Of a stretch of 64,000 bases of DNA, positions 1-10,656 are shown piece after piece. How positions within the stretch are numbered: position 1 is the stretch's first letter; each line of letters opens with the position of its first letter. Origin of the DNA: Aquisphaera insulae (GTDB lineage: Bacteria > Planctomycetota > Planctomycetia > Isosphaerales > Isosphaeraceae); NCBI RefSeq assembly GCF_011064615.1, contig NZ_JAALJH010000013.1, positions 79,999 through 143,998 on the forward strand, read 5' to 3'. The notes below the pieces were generated by a model. That model was not told the origin of the DNA. It did not search any database and saw nothing but the letters and a program-made list of their open reading frames with translations. The position numbers and the translations under genes are program-made.

Positions 1-2
1 GC

Positions 3-377
3 CATGCCGTGATTCGAGCGGTTCGATACGCCAATCCGCGAGCCCTGGGCGAGATCAGGTGGTCGATTCACCCCAACTGGCCGCGGTTCCTCGAAGGCCC
101 GGATTGGCCCTGGATCCCTGAGCCGATCCGCGGCCGGATCCCGGTGTTGAATCTGGCGACGGCCGCGGGCGTCCTCCTCCTCTCATGCTTCTCGGGGCGC
201 CGGCTGGCGGCCCTGCTGGCCCTGCTCGGAGCGTCCCTGGCACTCGCCGTGCCCGCCTGGGGACCTGAGCTGGCGCCCGTCGACGCGACCCCGCGTGCCG
301 TTCGAGCTTGCCTTCTCGGCGTGGCGTTGCTGGTTCTGGGGGTTCTCTGGCCTCGGCGAAAAGCCCGCGACGAATAG
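3..377 (+). CDS. partial membrane protein (C-terminal part), unknown function
   Basis: The frame is open to the left edge of the window, so this is probably the C-terminal part of a longer gene; a GTG at 9 is the only start-like codon near the edge. The visible residues hold two hydrophobic stretches, roughly residues 48-60 and 64-85, a third near the C-terminus (about 98-115), and a short basic tail. This suggests an integral membrane protein. I recognise no family. The stop at 375-377 is followed by a gap of about 200 bases before recJ, in which I see no clear promoter or terminator. Confidence 0.5.
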   Translation, partial: HAVIRAVRYANPRALGEIRWSIHPNWPRFLEGPDWPWIPEPIRGRIPVLNLATAAGVLLLSCFSGRRLAALLALLGASLALAVPAWGPELAPVDATPRAVRACLLGVALLVLGVLWPRRKARDE

Positions 378-575
378 CCTGTCGGAGGCCGCTCCCCGAA
401 GCCGAAGAGGAGGATCGACAGCACCAGCTTGCGCCCGAAGGGGTGCCGACGCGGCTTGTCCGGGCGGCGTCCGACTGGGATCATGGAATAATTGAAACGA
501 CCGAACGGCGATCCATGGCGCGGTGGACCGTCCCGACCTCGGCGAGAGTGGCCGCGTGACGGGGGATCGAGCGGG

Positions 576-2360
576 ATGGCGACCAGGTGGCGGCTCCGGC
601 CCTTCGACTCCGCGCAGATCCAGTCACTCAGCCGAGGCGCGCGAGTCTCGCCGCTCGTCGCCCAGTTGCTGATCAACCGGGGGATCACCGATCCTCAGCA
701 GGCCGTCGCCTTCATGCAGGCGAAGCTGAGCGAGCTCAACGACCCGGAGACGCTGCCCGGCGTGACGGAGGCGGCGGAACGCGTCGTCCGCGCGATCCGC
801 GCGGACAGGCCGATCGTCATCTACGGCGATTACGACGTGGACGGAGTCTGCGGCACGAGCGTCCTCTGGGCCTGCCTGAGGTTGGCCGGTGCCCGCCAGG
901 TGCACTACTACATCCCGCATCGGGTGGAGGAGGGCTACGGGGTCAACGGCGAAGCCCTCGTCAAGCTGGCCCAGGCCCACCGAAACGCGCTGGTGATCAC
1001 GGTGGATTGCGGCATCTCGGCCGTGGCGGAGGCCGCCAGGGCCCGCGAGCTCGGGCTGGAGCTGATCGTGACCGATCACCACACGATCGGGCACGACCTC
1101 CCCGGGGCCGACGTCCTGGTGCACCCGCGGCTACCCGGCAGCACATACCCGTGCGGCGACCTCTGCGGCGCGGCGGTGGCGTTCAAGCTCGCCTGGCAGA
1201 TCTGCAAGAGCTTCGGCGACGGCAAGAAGGCTTCTCCGCATCTGCGAGACTTTTTGGTCCGTTCGCTCGGGCTCGTCGCCATGGCGACCGTGGCGGATGT
1301 GGTCCCGCTGACCTCTGAGAACCGGATCATCGTCCGCCACGGCCTGGCCGGCATCGCCGCCGCGCCGATGGTCGGCCTGAAGGCCCTGATGGCCGTGACC
1401 GGGAGCCTCGACAAATCGAAGCTGACCACCGGGACGGTGGCCTTCGGCCTGGCCCCCCGGATCAACGCGGCGGGCCGCCTGGAGCGGGCGATGCGCGCCG
1501 TGGAGATGCTCACGACCGAGGATGCCGACCTCGCGGCCGTCATCGCCGGCGAGCTCAACGAGCTGAACGCCAAGCGCCAGGAGGTGGAGCGATCCATCGT
1601 CCAGGAGGCCCAGGAGATGGTCCGGAGCGCCGGCGGCTCGACGGGCAAGGGGGCGATTGTCGTGGGCAAGCGGGGCTGGCATCCCGGGGTGATCGGGATC
1701 GTCGCCAGCCGCCTCGTCGAGTTCTATCACCGCCCGACGATCGTGGTCGCTCTCGGCGATGAGGTCTGCCAGGGCTCCGCCCGCTCGATCCCGGGATTCA
1801 ATCTCTACGAGGCGATCCGGGAATGCTCGGACGGCCTGATCGCCTTCGGGGGCCACGCCGCGGCCGCCGGGCTCAAGATGACTCAGGATCACTTCCCCAC
1901 GTTCGCCGAACGATTCAACGCCCACTGCCAGGGGGTGCTGACGACCGAGCAGCTCGAGAAGAGCATCACCGTGGACGCCGAGGTTCAGCTCAGCCAGCTC
2001 ACGCTCGCCACGGTCGAGGACATCGAGCGGCTGGAGCCGCACGGGATGGGCAACCCTCGGCCCCTCTTGCTGGCGAGTCAGGTCCGCGTCGCCGGCGAGC
2101 CCCGGGTCGTCGGCGCCCAGCGGAACCACCTCCAGCTCCGATTCCTCCAGGGCAACTTCCAGATCAAGGCGATTGGCTGGGGGCTGGCCGAGAAGGCTCG
2201 CGAGCTCACCCCCAATGCGGTCTGTTCGATCGTCTTTCATTCGAGCATCAACGAATGGAACGGTCGCCGCGAGGTCCAGCTCGAGTTGCGGGACGTGAAC
2301 GTCGAAGCGGCCGCGGCTTCCGCCCCGGAGCGGATGGCAACGGCCCCCGCATCCGCCTGA
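576..2360 (+). CDS. recJ: single-stranded-DNA-specific exonuclease RecJ
   Basis: This is a 594-residue RecJ, a 5'-to-3' single-strand DNA exonuclease used in recombinational and mismatch repair. The DHH phosphoesterase motifs are visible in order: YGDYDVDG (residues 83-90), VDCGIS near 143 and TDHH (166-169), which supply the Mn-binding aspartates and histidines. The DHHA1 domain has the GGHAAAAG motif in the second half, and a C-terminal OB-like domain follows. I place the start at the ATG at 576 because the protein begins MATRWRLRPF there, like family members; an upstream in-frame TTG at 492 would add 28 arginine- and proline-rich residues of no recognisable character. The ribosome binding site is weak (a G-rich run just upstream). 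The gene appears monocistronic. Confidence 0.95.
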   Translation: MATRWRLRPFDSAQIQSLSRGARVSPLVAQLLINRGITDPQQAVAFMQAKLSELNDPETLPGVTEAAERVVRAIRADRPIVIYGDYDVDGVCGTSVLWACLRLAGARQVHYYIPHRVEEGYGVNGEALVKLAQAHRNALVITVDCGISAVAEAARARELGLELIVTDHHTIGHDLPGADVLVHPRLPGSTYPCGDLCGAAVAFKLAWQICKSFGDGKKASPHLRDFLVRSLGLVAMATVADVVPLTSENRIIVRHGLAGIAAAPMVGLKALMAVTGSLDKSKLTTGTVAFGLAPRINAAGRLERAMRAVEMLTTEDADLAAVIAGELNELNAKRQEVERSIVQEAQEMVRSAGGSTGKGAIVVGKRGWHPGVIGIVASRLVEFYHRPTIVVALGDEVCQGSARSIPGFNLYEAIRECSDGLIAFGGHAAAAGLKMTQDHFPTFAERFNAHCQGVLTTEQLEKSITVDAEVQLSQLTLATVEDIERLEPHGMGNPRPLLLASQVRVAGEPRVVGAQRNHLQLRFLQGNFQIKAIGWGLAEKARELTPNAVCSIVFHSSINEWNGRREVQLELRDVNVEAAAASAPERMATAPASA

Positions 2361-2530
2361 GTGTCTCTCGACCTCGCGACCATTCGACCGCAACCGCACG
2401 CTCCTTTGGCGAGGCCGGACGGCACTTTTCCGCCGGCCCGGTGTTCAATGGGAAGAGATGCGTCCTCGCCGACGCCGTCCGAGGCAGGGTCCTCGCGACG
2501 ATCCGTCCCTCCCACTGAGGTCCACCCAAG

Positions 2531-3256
2531 ATGACAGCTCTTGATTCGAGCATGTTCCGGCGGCTCGCCGGTCTTTCCATGGCGGCGATGCTGATGACCG
2601 CCGCGTCGGCGACCGTCGCCGCCGACGACGCGAAGCAGCCGGAGAAGAAGGCCGCGAAGAAGGCCCTGGCCGCCCCCGCGCTCCAGGGGCTCTTTCGCGA
2701 CCTGGATGTGAATTCCGACAAGGTCCTCGACCGCCAGGAAGTCCCCGAGGGGGGCCGCAAGGCGTTCGACGCCGTCCTCAAGTACGCTGACACGAACCAC
2801 GACGAGAAGCTCCAGGCCGCCGAATACCGCGACGTCCTCAAGAAGCTGAAGGCCGAGAAGCCGAAGTCCGAGGCCAAGGAGACCAAGGCGAAGGCAACCG
2901 AGTCGGCCGCCAAGCCGGCCAAGCCCGCCGTGACCGCGGCCAAGCCCGCCGAGACCGCCAAGCCCTCAGAGCCCGCGGCCAAGCCCGCCGAGACCGCGGC
3001 CAAGCCCGCCGAGTCCGAATCGAAGTCCGAGGCTGCCGCCACCCCGACCGCACGCCGCCAGGTCATCCGAGAGAAGCTCAAGGCCATGGACAAGGACGGC
3101 GACGGCCGGATCAGCCGAACCGAGTTCACCGGGAAGCCCAAGCAGTTCGATCGACTCGACACGAACCACGACGGCTATCTCGACCGTGAGGACGTCAAGA
3201 AGGCGCGGGAAGGCAAGGTCAACAAGGCGAAGGGCAAGACGAAGGCGACGAGCTGA
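2531..3256 (+). CDS. secreted EF-hand calcium-binding protein
   Basis: This 241-residue protein has a signal peptide (about residues 1-31, hydrophobic core 13-28, ending AxA-like near ATVAA). It has four canonical EF-hand loops at about residues 59-70, 87-98, 187-198 and 210-221, each with Asp/Asn at positions 1, 3 and 5 and mostly an acidic residue at 12. The two EF-hand pairs are separated by a low-complexity linker (about 110-175) rich in Ala, Lys and Pro, built of repeats such as AAKPAETA. At DNA level a 24-base unit recurs near 2935, 2975 and, in part, 2995, which makes the linker prone to length change. The protein is probably periplasmic or surface-located and binds Ca2+. Such proteins are common in planctomycetes, but the role is unknown. 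A terminator follows closely. Confidence 0.8.
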   Translation: MTALDSSMFRRLAGLSMAAMLMTAASATVAADDAKQPEKKAAKKALAAPALQGLFRDLDVNSDKVLDRQEVPEGGRKAFDAVLKYADTNHDEKLQAAEYRDVLKKLKAEKPKSEAKETKAKATESAAKPAKPAVTAAKPAETAKPSEPAAKPAETAAKPAESESKSEAAATPTARRQVIREKLKAMDKDGDGRISRTEFTGKPKQFDRLDTNHDGYLDREDVKKAREGKVNKAKGKTKATS

Positions 3257-3268
3257 GCGTCCCACGCC

Positions 3269-3328
3269 GAACCACGAACAGAAGCCCCGGCCGTCGACCT
3301 CGAGACGTCCGGGGCGTTTTTGTGGTTC
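3269..3328 (+). terminator. intrinsic terminator after the EF-hand gene
   Basis: A GC-rich stem GCCCCGG (3284-3290) pairs with CCGGGGC (3309-3315) and is followed by G and five T residues (3317-3321). An outer inverted repeat, GAACCAC (3269-3275) and GTGGTTC (3322-3328), encloses it. It begins 13 bases after the stop codon of the EF-hand gene. Confidence 0.75.
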
Positions 3329-3591
3329 ATCCGGAAGGAGCGTGCGCCCGATCGGAGGCTCACGGCCGAAGGGGCAAGACGGCCTTGCGGGAAGAAGCGG
3401 GTGGCCAGGTGAGGGAAGCGGGCCGGGGCCTTGGGCTCGAGCGACGATAGGTGATCGTTGCGAGTCCCGAGGCCGTCTCGGTCTCACTTGCCGAGGCGGG
3501 CCGAGACAGAAATCGTTCCCCGCTTACCAAGGGGGAGAGCCGGATTTGGCCTCGTCCTGAAGCTCGCGCGCGTCCGCCGGATGAGCCCTTC
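3329..3591. other. gene-free spacer, part 1 of the EF-hand/recQ intergenic region
   Basis: The EF-hand gene (+) and recQ (-) converge and leave 607 bases between their stops. Apart from the terminator at the left and the REP doublet at 3592-3749, I see no gene here. Short open frames on both strands lack recognisable domains and start signals. Confidence 0.6.
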
Positions 3592-3749
3592 GTAGGGTGC
3601 GTCAAGCGGAGCGCAGACGCACCGGACCGCCGAGGCATGGTGGACGAGCGAGCGATCTGAGGTCCCTGTGCCTTGCCCGAATGGGGAATCCTCGCCATCC
3701 TGGTGCCGATCCGATCCGGTGCGTCTGCGCTCCGCTTGACGCACCCTAC
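3592..3749. repeat. REP doublet (REPIN-like), copy 1
   Basis: A 34-base sequence at 3592-3625 is repeated as its exact reverse complement at 3716-3749. Each arm is itself an imperfect hairpin: GTGCGTC near the outer side pairs with GACGCAC near the inner side, with an AAGCGGAGCGCA loop. The arms begin GTAGGGTG and end CACCGG. This is the architecture of a pair of REP elements in opposite orientation. A second doublet with the same arms but a different interior lies at 25033-25186. Both copies sit between convergent genes, downstream of stop codons, as REP elements usually do. Confidence 0.85.
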
Positions 3750-3863
3750 AAAGGACGGTCTCACCCTGAGGAGAGACTCCCTGGCGGGAGGTGAACTGCC
3801 CCGCCGCTCATCCGGCGCACGCTTCGGCCGGATGAACCGTTTTTGTCGACGCCATGAGCGTGG

Positions 3864-6854
<2,991 letters not shown>

Positions 6855-6891
6855 GGGCCGTCGTCCCCTTGTCGTGCTCGCGTCACGTCCC

Positions 6892-6920
6892 ATTATAGGA
6901 TAGGATCAGTGTACGGTTGG
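6892..6920 (-). promoter_or_regulatory. probable sigma-70-type promoter of recQ
   Basis: Read on the minus strand, a perfect TATAAT lies at 6897-6892, about 38 bases upstream of the recQ ATG at 6854. The hexamer 17 bases further upstream (6920-6915, CCAACC) is a poor -35 match, so the call rests on the -10 box and its position. Confidence 0.5.
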
Positions 6921-7091
6921 AGACCTCTGTCCCGGGTTTCGTCGTCGGGTCACCCGGGGAGATCGCTCCGTTCCGGTTTCCCGGAGCCGCGAATTGGGCT
7001 GGCTGCCCTGCCGACCTGGCCTCGATGCGGCTTTCCTGGAAGAACGGGGCCTTGCGGAGATCCCGAGGCGACCCACGGAGTTCAGGGCGTC

Positions 7092-7826
7092 ATGAGCACC
7101 GCGTTCACCCCGAAGAAGGGACTCGACGAGAAGAGGCCATGCGACGTTGCGAAGAGGTCTCGCAAGATTGTCTACCCCGACAGCGATGGTCGGCCCATTG
7201 CGGATAACACGCGGCAGTTTCGGTGGATCGTGATCATCAAGGAGGGTCTGGATATCCTCTTCGCCGACCGCCAGGACGTCTTCGTCGCCGGAGACCTCCT
7301 CTGGTACGCCGAGGAGGGGAAGCCGAAGGTTCGAATGGCGCCCGACGCGATGGTGGTGTTCGGACGCCCCAAGGGGGACCGCGGGTCCTACATGCAATGG
7401 GTCGAGGAAGGGATCGCCCCGCAGGTGGTCTTCGAGGTCCACTCTCCGGGCAATCGTCGCGCCACCAACGAGCGCAAGTTCCGCTTCTACGAGGATCATG
7501 GGGTCGAGGAATACTATTACTACAATCCCGACAACGGGAAGCTCACCGGCTGGCGGCGGAGCCGAGGCAAGCTTCGCCCCATCCCCGACCTCAACGGCTA
7601 TATGAGTCCTCGGCTTGGCATCCGTTTCGAGCCCGGGAAGGGGCCGGATAGCCTGCGGATCATCGGCCCCGACGGCGAGGTTTTCATCTCCCCCGTTGAG
7701 ATGGCGAACCAGCGAAAGCGCGACCGCAAGCTGCTCGAGTCGGAGCGGGAGCGTGCCGAGTCGGAGCGGGAGCGCGCCGATCGGCTCGCCGCGAGGCTTC
7801 GCGCCCTGGGCCTGGACGCGGACTGA
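7092..7826 (+). CDS. Uma2-family PD-(D/E)XK nuclease-like protein
   Basis: This is a 244-residue Uma2-family (DUF820) protein. The family has a restriction-endonuclease-like fold and is expanded in cyanobacteria and planctomycetes; its biological role is not established. Visible family marks are APDAMVVFG (about 83-91), QVVFEVHSPGN (about 111-121), the lysine of NERKFRFY (about 129) and GVEEYYYYNP. These supply D85, E115 and K129, which fit a D...E...K active site. The C-terminus is a short coiled coil of ERERAES repeats. The ATG at 7092 is preceded by other in-frame codons, but upstream sequence in this frame is only the antisense of recQ. A second, distinct Uma2 gene lies at 25207-25923. 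Confidence 0.85.
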   Translation: MSTAFTPKKGLDEKRPCDVAKRSRKIVYPDSDGRPIADNTRQFRWIVIIKEGLDILFADRQDVFVAGDLLWYAEEGKPKVRMAPDAMVVFGRPKGDRGSYMQWVEEGIAPQVVFEVHSPGNRRATNERKFRFYEDHGVEEYYYYNPDNGKLTGWRRSRGKLRPIPDLNGYMSPRLGIRFEPGKGPDSLRIIGPDGEVFISPVEMANQRKRDRKLLESERERAESERERADRLAARLRALGLDAD

Positions 7827-7844
7827 GCAAGGTCGCTCACCCGT

Positions 7845-8144
7845 ATGAATTCCTCCAGCGTCTTTCGACTTTATCGAGAGCGACTCGGTGTCACGCCCGC
7901 ACAGGCCAGGGCCCGCCTCCTGTCGGATCGAGTCGAGGTGGTTCGGGGACCCCGGATGACTGTCGAACGGATCATCCATGACCTCGAGTCGGCCGGCGCG
8001 TCGGTCGAAGTCGTCCCCATCCCGGAGTGGACCGAGGTCGGCCACCGGGATCAAGAACGGTGCCTCCGCCGCTGTTCGAACTCCGCGAGCCACGCCCGGG
8101 TCTTCTCCAGGTCCTCGGCCCGGACCCGGACCTTCGGATCCTGA
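7845..8144 (+). CDS. small protein, resembles L7/L12 C-terminal-like domain; doubtful
   Basis: This 99-residue frame starts with an ATG 18 bases after the Uma2 stop. Residues 1-60 look protein-like: MTVERIIHDLESAGASVEVV resembles the alpha-beta-alpha end of ribosomal L7/L12 C-terminal domains (lysine/alanine-rich helix, then SAGA-VEV). The last third overlaps the convergent gene at 8051-8485 by 94 bases and reads as antisense of it. Either the two genes truly overlap, or this frame is spurious. No clear ribosome binding site is seen. Confidence 0.35.
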   Translation: MNSSSVFRLYRERLGVTPAQARARLLSDRVEVVRGPRMTVERIIHDLESAGASVEVVPIPEWTEVGHRDQERCLRRCSNSASHARVFSRSSARTRTFGS

Positions 8145-8485
8145 CCCCAGAACTGGGGGCGGAGTCCGCCCATGACCATGTTGATGTCGACGTGATCGGC
8201 GACGGCAGGGATCCCTTCTTCCATCAGGCGGTCGGCCACGAACTTGGCCTCGATCGTGTCCGCCGCGCTGTAGCATTCGACGAGGTCGGGCAGGGGGGTG
8301 CCGGCGAAGTCGGCGAGCGGATCGTCGACCGGAGGGCCCTTCTCGATGGGCTCATCCCGGATGGGCTCGGCCTCGTCGGCGGTGACGAAGTCGGGATCCT
8401 CGACCCCATCCTGGGTCGTCCCGCAGGACCAGCAAACCTCGAAGGAGTCGTCGACGCGCGAGTGGCAAGCGGGGCACGTCCACAT
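8051..8485 (-). CDS. zinc-ribbon protein with DUF2007-like C-terminal domain
   Basis: This is a 144-residue protein. An N-terminal zinc ribbon is formed by CPAC (residues 4-7) and CWSC (about 18-21). An acidic linker follows, then a domain with VECYSAADTIEAKFVADRL and later GIPAVADH and VRVRAEDLEKTRAWL, which matches the pattern of DUF2007 putative signal-transducing proteins. The start at 8485 is chosen because GGGAGGGAG lies about 5 bases upstream; an in-frame ATG ten codons earlier lacks such a site. The gene is divergent from the tRNA-Ile gene. Function is unknown; it is probably cytoplasmic. Confidence 0.75.
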   Translation of the reverse strand: MWTCPACHSRVDDSFEVCWSCGTTQDGVEDPDFVTADEAEPIRDEPIEKGPPVDDPLADFAGTPLPDLVECYSAADTIEAKFVADRLMEEGIPAVADHVDINMVMGGLRPQFWGQDPKVRVRAEDLEKTRAWLAEFEQRRRHRS

Positions 8486-8580
8486 CGTTCTCCCTCCCAT
8501 CCGAACCGGTCGCAACCAGGATCACGACGCCGCGCTCATCATCGCGGAGCATCGTGGCCCGTTCAAGTGGCGGCACATGG

Positions 8581-8608
8581 TTGACTCCCTGGATCTTCCG
8601 GTTAGAAT
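8581..8608 (+). promoter_or_regulatory. sigma-70-type promoter of tRNA-Ile
   Basis: A -35 box TTGACT (8581-8586) and a -10 box TAGAAT (8603-8608) are separated by 16 bases. The -10 box is 19 bases upstream of the first base of the tRNA. Confidence 0.7.
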
Positions 8609-8627
8609 GTTCTCTCGTGACTCGCCA

Positions 8628-8701
8628 GGGCGCATAGCTCAGTTGGCTAGAGCGCGTCGCTGATAACGACGAGGTCTCAGGTTCGAATCCTGATGCGCCC
8701 A
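8628..8701 (+). tRNA. tRNA-Ile (anticodon GAT)
   Basis: The sequence folds into a 74-base cloverleaf. The acceptor stem is GGGCGCA (8628-8634) with TGCGCCC (8694-8700) and discriminator A at 8701. The anticodon stem CGTCG/CGACG encloses the loop CTGATAA, with anticodon GAT at 8662-8664. The T arm carries GGTTCGAATCC. The 3' CCA is not encoded. This is a stand-alone tRNA-Ile, not inside an rRNA operon. Confidence 0.97.
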
Positions 8702-8754
8702 TTCGCGATGTCTTTCGGCCGGACGGACAGTCCGACCGCTCGACGGTGAAATGC

Positions 8755-8805
8755 AACGAGCCCGGGTCGATGATCGATTCATCGACCCGGGCTCGTTCTG
8801 TTTTC
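8755..8805. terminator. strong bidirectional terminator between tRNA-Ile and the convergent gene
   Basis: A perfect 19-base inverted repeat (8755-8773 and 8779-8797) encloses a 5-base loop, and is followed on the plus strand by CTGTTTTC (8798-8805). On the minus strand the same stem is followed by GCATTTC. It lies between the tRNA (+) and the acidic protein gene (-), so it can serve both. Confidence 0.8.
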
Positions 8806-8859
8806 GAATCGTGTCGCCGGGCGAACTCAGGCGCGGGGGGACGAGCTACCGGGCGAGGG

Positions 8860-9384
8860 TCACTCGTCGTCGTCCTCGGGCTCGTCGTCCGGCTCGACGT
8901 CCTCTTCCTCCTCCTCGAGATCCTCGTCGTCCTCGACGGCGGCCTCGATTTCCTTGACGGCGGCGGCCGTCTTCTTGGGGGCGGGCTCGGGCCGGGGGAT
9001 GATGGCGCCCAGCCCGGGGGCATCGTCGGGCATGGCTTCCTTGGTGCGCTGGACGAAGTGCGTCCCGCGCCCCTTGGCCGTGAGCTCGGCGGCGCGGGCC
9101 TCGGCGGCCTCCTTCTGGGTGTAGTCGAAGGATGCCACCTGCTTGAAGGCGTCGTTCATCACGACCCAGACGATCCGCATCCGGGCCGCGGGCTTGGCGG
9201 GACGGCTGGACTTGGCCTTGGACTTGGCCGGCGCCTTGGCCTTCTTCTTCGGCTTCCGGTCGACGACTTCCTCCTCATCGGCTTCCGGGGCGGCCTCCTC
9301 GGTCTCGTCCTCCATCGGATCCGGCGGCTCCGCCGCTTCGTACTGGCGCCTCAGCTCTAGCCGGTTCTGCGGTTTCCCAGCCAT
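8860..9384 (-). CDS. conserved acidic/basic low-complexity protein, unknown function
   Basis: This is a 174-residue protein with three parts: an acidic N-terminus with a Lys/Ala/Pro-rich stretch (about 43-65), a folded-looking core (about 68-118, including MRIVWVVMNDAFKQVASFDY), and a very acidic C-terminal tail of Asp and Glu. The core, with beta-strand residues followed by an alanine-rich helix (EAAEARAAEL), could be a small alpha-beta domain. The type is familiar from planctomycetes but I know no function. It converges with the tRNA-Ile gene and shares its terminator. Confidence 0.7.
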   Translation of the reverse strand: MAGKPQNRLELRRQYEAAEPPDPMEDETEEAAPEADEEEVVDRKPKKKAKAPAKSKAKSSRPAKPAARMRIVWVVMNDAFKQVASFDYTQKEAAEARAAELTAKGRGTHFVQRTKEAMPDDAPGLGAIIPRPEPAPKKTAAAVKEIEAAVEDDEDLEEEEEDVEPDDEPEDDDE

Positions 9385-9503
9385 GAAACCGTCCCTCTCA
9401 TCATTTGGAACAGGAACTCGCGTGATCCGGACCGATGGTCGGATCTCCCTGCGGCGCAGCCCGTTCCGATCGCGGAAAGGGCCTGCTCGCCCGGCCCACG
9501 ATT

Positions 9504-10025
9504 CTAATCGATCGCTTCGCGCTTGGATAGTACGCGCGATGCCGCTCGCGGCCCGTGCGTCGCCCGGCCCTTGAGCGTGTCGAGGTGGGGCCGAGGGGTG
9601 CAGATGGATCCGGTGTTCACATGCCCCTCCTCGCCGACAGCCCGCCGAGCCTGCTCGAGCTCGATTCGGATGCGGCGGAGGAGCTCCTCGGGATGATAGG
9701 GCTTGGTGAGGAACTGATGCACGCCCAGCGCGGCAAGGACTTCGGCGTGCGAATCCAGGATCGCGGCGCTACAGATGATGACCGGCTGCGAGGGCTCGAG
9801 GCGGCGAATCCGCCGGCAGACTTCGACCCCGGGCAACCCCGGCAGATTCAGGTCCAGGAGGACCAGGTCGAATGGGCCCCTTTCCTCGAAGGACCGCGCG
9901 CCTTCCGGCCCGTCCGGGGCCTCGGTCACGTCGAAATGCTCTCCCCTCAGGAACTGGGCGACGAGCGTGCGGAGGCGGGCTTCATCCTCGACGAGCAGGA
10001 TTCGGGGGGGCGGGCTATTTTCCAT
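9504..10025 (-). CDS. single-domain response regulator
   Basis: This 173-residue protein has one receiver domain: acidic pocket EDE (about 13-15), phosphoacceptor D58 in LVLLDLNLPG, S86 in IICSA and K108 in FLTKPY. About 50 residues without a recognised output domain follow, ending in a basic tail. The start at 10025 is supported by GGAGGA about 5 bases upstream; the frame extends upstream to 10157 without such a signal. No histidine kinase lies next to it, so it is an orphan regulator in this window, possibly acting by protein contact. Confidence 0.85.
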   Translation of the reverse strand: MENSPPPRILLVEDEARLRTLVAQFLRGEHFDVTEAPDGPEGARSFEERGPFDLVLLDLNLPGLPGVEVCRRIRRLEPSQPVIICSAAILDSHAEVLAALGVHQFLTKPYHPEELLRRIRIELEQARRAVGEEGHVNTGSICTPRPHLDTLKGRATHGPRAASRVLSKREAID

Positions 10026-10104
10026 AGGGTCCTCCGTGAGTCCGGGTCTCATCCCTGAGACGAGCGAGATCCTCGGGTCGGCGGCGCCCCCGGGCGGCCG
10101 GATG

Positions 10105-10356
10105 CTATCCGATGGAGTCCGCGCGGTCCACGCGAGTTGCCGGGCCGGCCGATGCACTCGGGTCCGGATCTGACCCCTGCGTCGCCCGGTCGACCCCCAG
10201 CCCCTGGCAGAGGAGGGCGATGCCGACGTGCTTGGTGATGTTGAGGCCGAGGATGCCCCAGAGGACGCCCAGCCGAAAGAGCCAGAAATTCAGGGCGACG
10301 CAGGCCACCAGGCCGAGGAGCGCGGCGATCGAAATCTGGGGGCGAGAGGGGTCCAT
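10105..10356 (-). CDS. small membrane protein, two transmembrane segments
   Basis: This is an 83-residue protein starting MDPSRPQISIAALL. It has two hydrophobic segments (about residues 8-26 and 29-45) and a hydrophilic Asp/Ser/Pro-rich C-terminus. Small two-span proteins beginning with a (F/I)SIAALLGLVA-type first helix are common in planctomycetes; their role is unknown. An ATG seven codons upstream (10377) is an alternative start. The 300 bases between this gene and the divergent nuo cluster hold nothing I can name. Confidence 0.6.
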   Translation of the reverse strand: MDPSRPQISIAALLGLVACVALNFWLFRLGVLWGILGLNITKHVGIALLCQGLGVDRATQGSDPDPSASAGPATRVDRADSIG

Positions 10357-10656
10357 CTCGTGATTATGGGACGCCACCCGGGATTCGGGAAGTGTCCCCG
10401 CGGGGTGGCACTCCGGTCCATTCGAAAGCGGGCCCGAGGCCGACCCGGGCGGCCCCGGGTGCCCCCTGGCGGAAGGCCATTGGCGCGTTTAGGATATCTC
10501 CCATCGAGCGGGGCTCGCCGATGGTCAATTCTCATGCCGGTCCCGTGCCAGGGCGGCGACGGCCGGCTCACCCGATGATCGTACGTGCGGCGATCGACCG
10601 AGCCTTCACGCGGTCACGGTTCCTTGGAACCCGTCCCAGGCAGTGATGGATCCATC

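Noticed and set aside
7092..7826. Uma2 genes as part of a restriction or defence system
   Set aside because: No methyltransferase or other defence gene is adjacent to either Uma2 gene, and the family is abundant and scattered in planctomycetes.
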